Shown here piece by piece: positions 50,847 through 52,459 of a stretch of 52,459 nt of DNA (the first letter of the stretch is position 1; the number at the start of each line of letters is the position of its first letter). The notes beneath the pieces were generated by a model. It was not told the origin of the DNA. It did no database searches and worked only from the letters and a program-made list of their open reading frames with translations. This stretch comes from Actinocrinis sp046724665 (GTDB taxonomy: Bacteria; Actinomycetota; Actinomycetes; Streptomycetales; Catenulisporaceae): positions 1 to 52,459 of the forward strand of contig JBKOWZ010000059.1 of the NCBI GenBank assembly GCA_046724665.1, written 5' to 3'. Made by a program: the position numbers and the translations under genes.

Positions 50847-50848
50847 CG

Positions 50849-50877
50849 ATCGTCGCCACCGGCCGTATATGCGTCAA
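50849..50877 (-). promoter_or_regulatory. promoter of the PL11 gene
   Basis: On the minus strand, TTGACG (50872-50877), a 17-bp spacer and GACGAT (50849-50854), directly upstream of the operator. The leader is about 70 nt. Confidence 0.6.
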
Positions 50878-51091
50878 GAAACTCCGGATTCGTGGCGGTG
50901 CGACCTGCGCGGGGCTTCGCAACTTTCGGAGGGCCGCTCACCCGAGCCGGCGCGGCCGCCGCCTTTCCGTGCCTCCCGAAAGTGCGGCAGAAGCGGGCCA
51001 CGACGCCGTCTGTTCGGACGTAGCCCGGCCGATGATCGAATCAGCATCCTCCAATGAGAGGCGCGAGCGCGATCGACTGGAGGGCCCGATC

Positions 51092-51742
51092 ATGAGCGAC
51101 GACATGCCATTCTCCGAGACACCCGTACCGCCGACCCTGCCCAGCGAAGGCCAGGGGCTGCCGGAGGGGACCGAACCGCCGCCGCAGGTGGAGATCGTGG
51201 AGAACCCCCCGCCGGGCGAGCCCGCGCCGCTGCCGGAGCCGCTGGAGGCGCCGCTGGGTCCGGACGGGGAGCCCGTCACGCTGCGCAGCCCGGGAGTCGA
51301 GTCCGCGACCGAGGCAGGGGAGGCCGCGGGCGAAGCCGGAGAGGTGGCCGAGGTCGCGGAGGCCGCGGAGGCTGCCGAGGCGGTCACGACCGTCGCCGAG
51401 GCCGGCGAGGCGGCCGAGGTGGGGCTGACCGCGGCCGAAGGACTCACCGCGTTCGGCGAAGGCATACTCGCCGTCGAGGCGGCCGGCGGAGCGGAAGCCG
51501 AACTGGCCACCGGGCCGGTCGGCTGGGCCATCGGCGCCGGAGCGCTCGCGGTCGCGGGCGCCGCGATCGGCGTCGGCTACCTGCTGTCCGACGACGACGA
51601 CAGCTCGAGCAGCAGCACGCCAGCGGCCGAGAGCGAGGAGACCGACACGGCGGCCTCCGACGCCGACAGCTCTGGCGGATACGACAGCTACGACGCCGGT
51701 GACGGCGGCTACGGCTACGACGAGGGCTACGACGGCGGCTGA
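51092..51742 (+). CDS. acidic Ala/Glu-repeat protein with one membrane segment
   Basis: A 216-residue protein from the ATG at 51092 (GGAGGG 7 nt before). The N-terminal third is rich in Pro, Glu and Gly. A middle stretch has repeated Glu-Ala units (EAGEAAGEAGEVAEVAEAAE), probably helical. A hydrophobic segment follows (VGWAIGAGALAVAGAAIGVGYLL, about 145-167), then a Ser/Asp run and a Gly/Tyr/Asp-rich tail ending GYDEGYDGG. Such proteins occur in actinomycetes without known function. A small membrane-anchored or surface protein is likely. Confidence 0.7.
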   Translation: MSDDMPFSETPVPPTLPSEGQGLPEGTEPPPQVEIVENPPPGEPAPLPEPLEAPLGPDGEPVTLRSPGVESATEAGEAAGEAGEVAEVAEAAEAAEAVTTVAEAGEAAEVGLTAAEGLTAFGEGILAVEAAGGAEAELATGPVGWAIGAGALAVAGAAIGVGYLLSDDDDSSSSSTPAAESEETDTAASDADSSGGYDSYDAGDGGYGYDEGYDGG

Positions 51743-51877
51743 GCGATCGAGGAGGCTGAGGTGTGCCCGGTCACAGGGGACGGGGACGCCTCAGCCCGCC
51801 GACCTGACCGACGGTCGGCTCAAGTGCCTCGACAGGCTTCCACGGCCGTCTGCATACTGTGCGACGCTGACGTCAGG

Positions 51878-52459
51878 TCAGGTGGCTTTGCGGAGTTGCT
51901 CGGAGATCCGCCGCCCGAGGGCGGGGGTCACGGTGACGACGGCTGTGGCCGCGGCGTCGCCAGTACCCGCACCGTCGGGCACAGTGACGCCGAGTTGCTT
52001 GGCGAGTGTGGACGCGTAGAGGTCCACGGCCGACTCCGTGAGGTCGGCGAGTGTGGCTACGGCGGCCCGGCCGCGACGCCAGCCCACGAGCATGACCACC
52101 AAGCCGATCGCCGCAGCCGGCCACCACACGATGGTGACGAGCAGGTACAGCAGTCCCCAGCCGGCGAGGACACCGGCCTGGTTCCATGTGTCGGCGGCGG
52201 AACGCAGGTCGGTTCTGGTCGCGTCCGGGACCACCAACTGCAATCGGGGCCAGACGGCCGACAGGTCCAGACCGTACTGGCCGCGCACCCGGTTCTCCGT
52301 CGCGGCGAGCCGGTCGCCCATCCACGTCGGCCGACGTGGTCTGGCGAGCGCGATCCGATTGCGGTGCGCAGCGATCCGCGCCGCGGTGTCTTCCGCGGCG
52401 GACAGGCGCCGCTCGGCCAGCTTCTCTTGTTCGGTGCCGGGGCGCGCCTCGTCCAGGGC
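51878..52459 (-). CDS. membrane protein with N-terminal coiled-coil region (5' end outside window)
   Basis: The frame is open from the right edge (LDEARPGTEQEKLAERRL...) through to the stop at 51878, so 193 residues are visible and the start is missing. The ATG at 52321 is internal. The visible N-terminal part is charged and helical (coiled-coil-like), followed by one long or two short hydrophobic helices (AGWGLLYLLVTIVWWPAAAIGLVVMLVGW) and a C-terminal helical tail. It resembles actinomycete membrane proteins with coiled-coil heads and no assigned function. Confidence 0.75.
   Translation of the reverse strand, partial: ALDEARPGTEQEKLAERRLSAAEDTAARIAAHRNRIALARPRRPTWMGDRLAATENRVRGQYGLDLSAVWPRLQLVVPDATRTDLRSAADTWNQAGVLAGWGLLYLLVTIVWWPAAAIGLVVMLVGWRRGRAAVATLADLTESAVDLYASTLAKQLGVTVPDGAGTGDAAATAVVTVTPALGRRISEQLRKAT

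Larger units (their letters stand above)
50775..51091. other. 317-bp divergent intergenic region
   Basis: Holds the PL11 promoter/operator (50835-50877). Nothing else is recognised apart from the GGAGGG ribosome-binding site of the plus-strand gene at about 51079-51084. Confidence 0.5.

Overview
The window is GC-rich actinomycete DNA (Streptomycetales/Catenulisporales-like). The signs are strong third-position GC bias, many GTG starts, Streptomyces-type TTGACN-17-NANNNT promoters, NB-ARC/TPR and EACC1 conflict genes, and a large NRPS-PKS gene. No transposase, integrase gene or CRISPR array was seen.

Left edge (1-3.6 kb): a minus-strand pair made of an NB-ARC/TPR NLR-like protein (cut by the window edge) and a small translationally coupled partner. 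Both carry the same Gly/Asn-rich motif. Next come an N-terminally truncated PIMT-like methyltransferase, a block of TTGTCACAAG-type repeats, a tRNA-Arg-like 3' fragment and a strong hairpin. Together these look like a remnant junction of an integrative element.

Central biosynthetic region (3.7-37.4 kb): the core is a coupled minus-strand cassette (amidinotransferase, cupin/MetRS-like didomain, FAD amine oxidase, lysine/ornithine N-hydroxylase, class III aminotransferase, EamA exporter). Three of these match the known hydrazine (N-N bond) forming machinery that yields hydrazinoacetic acid from lysine and glycine. On the plus strand are a PGM1-like ATP-grasp ligase and a free-standing MetRS-type tRNA-binding domain, followed without a gap by an EACC1 / caspase-HEAT-FGE conflict module. 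Further right are a cyclase plus amino-acid permease with a clear promoter/operator, a flavin monooxygenase, an aminotransferase, an MFS exporter, a FemAB/GNAT-like protein, an MBL hydrolase, an EhpF/EhpG-like acid-to-aldehyde pair, a 3029-residue hybrid NRPS-PKS (A-T-C-A-T-KS-AT-KR-T, first A domain serine-like, KR apparently dead, no thioesterase) and a RidA protein. A 19-bp stem terminator closes the region. The likely product is a hydrazine-derived peptide-polyketide; its structure cannot be read from sequence.

Right part (37.6-52.4 kb): secreted and sugar-utilisation genes. These are an SGNH hydrolase, a GH127 enzyme with an ABC sugar transporter, a divergent LacI regulator, an NmrA-like oxidoreductase, an unrecognised cytosolic protein, a small lipoprotein, a CBM2-PL11 rhamnogalacturonan lyase, an acidic Ala/Glu-repeat membrane protein and a partial membrane protein. 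The transporter operon and the PL11 gene share the same promoter-plus-operator layout, so they probably form one LacI regulon for pectin/arabinan side-chain use.
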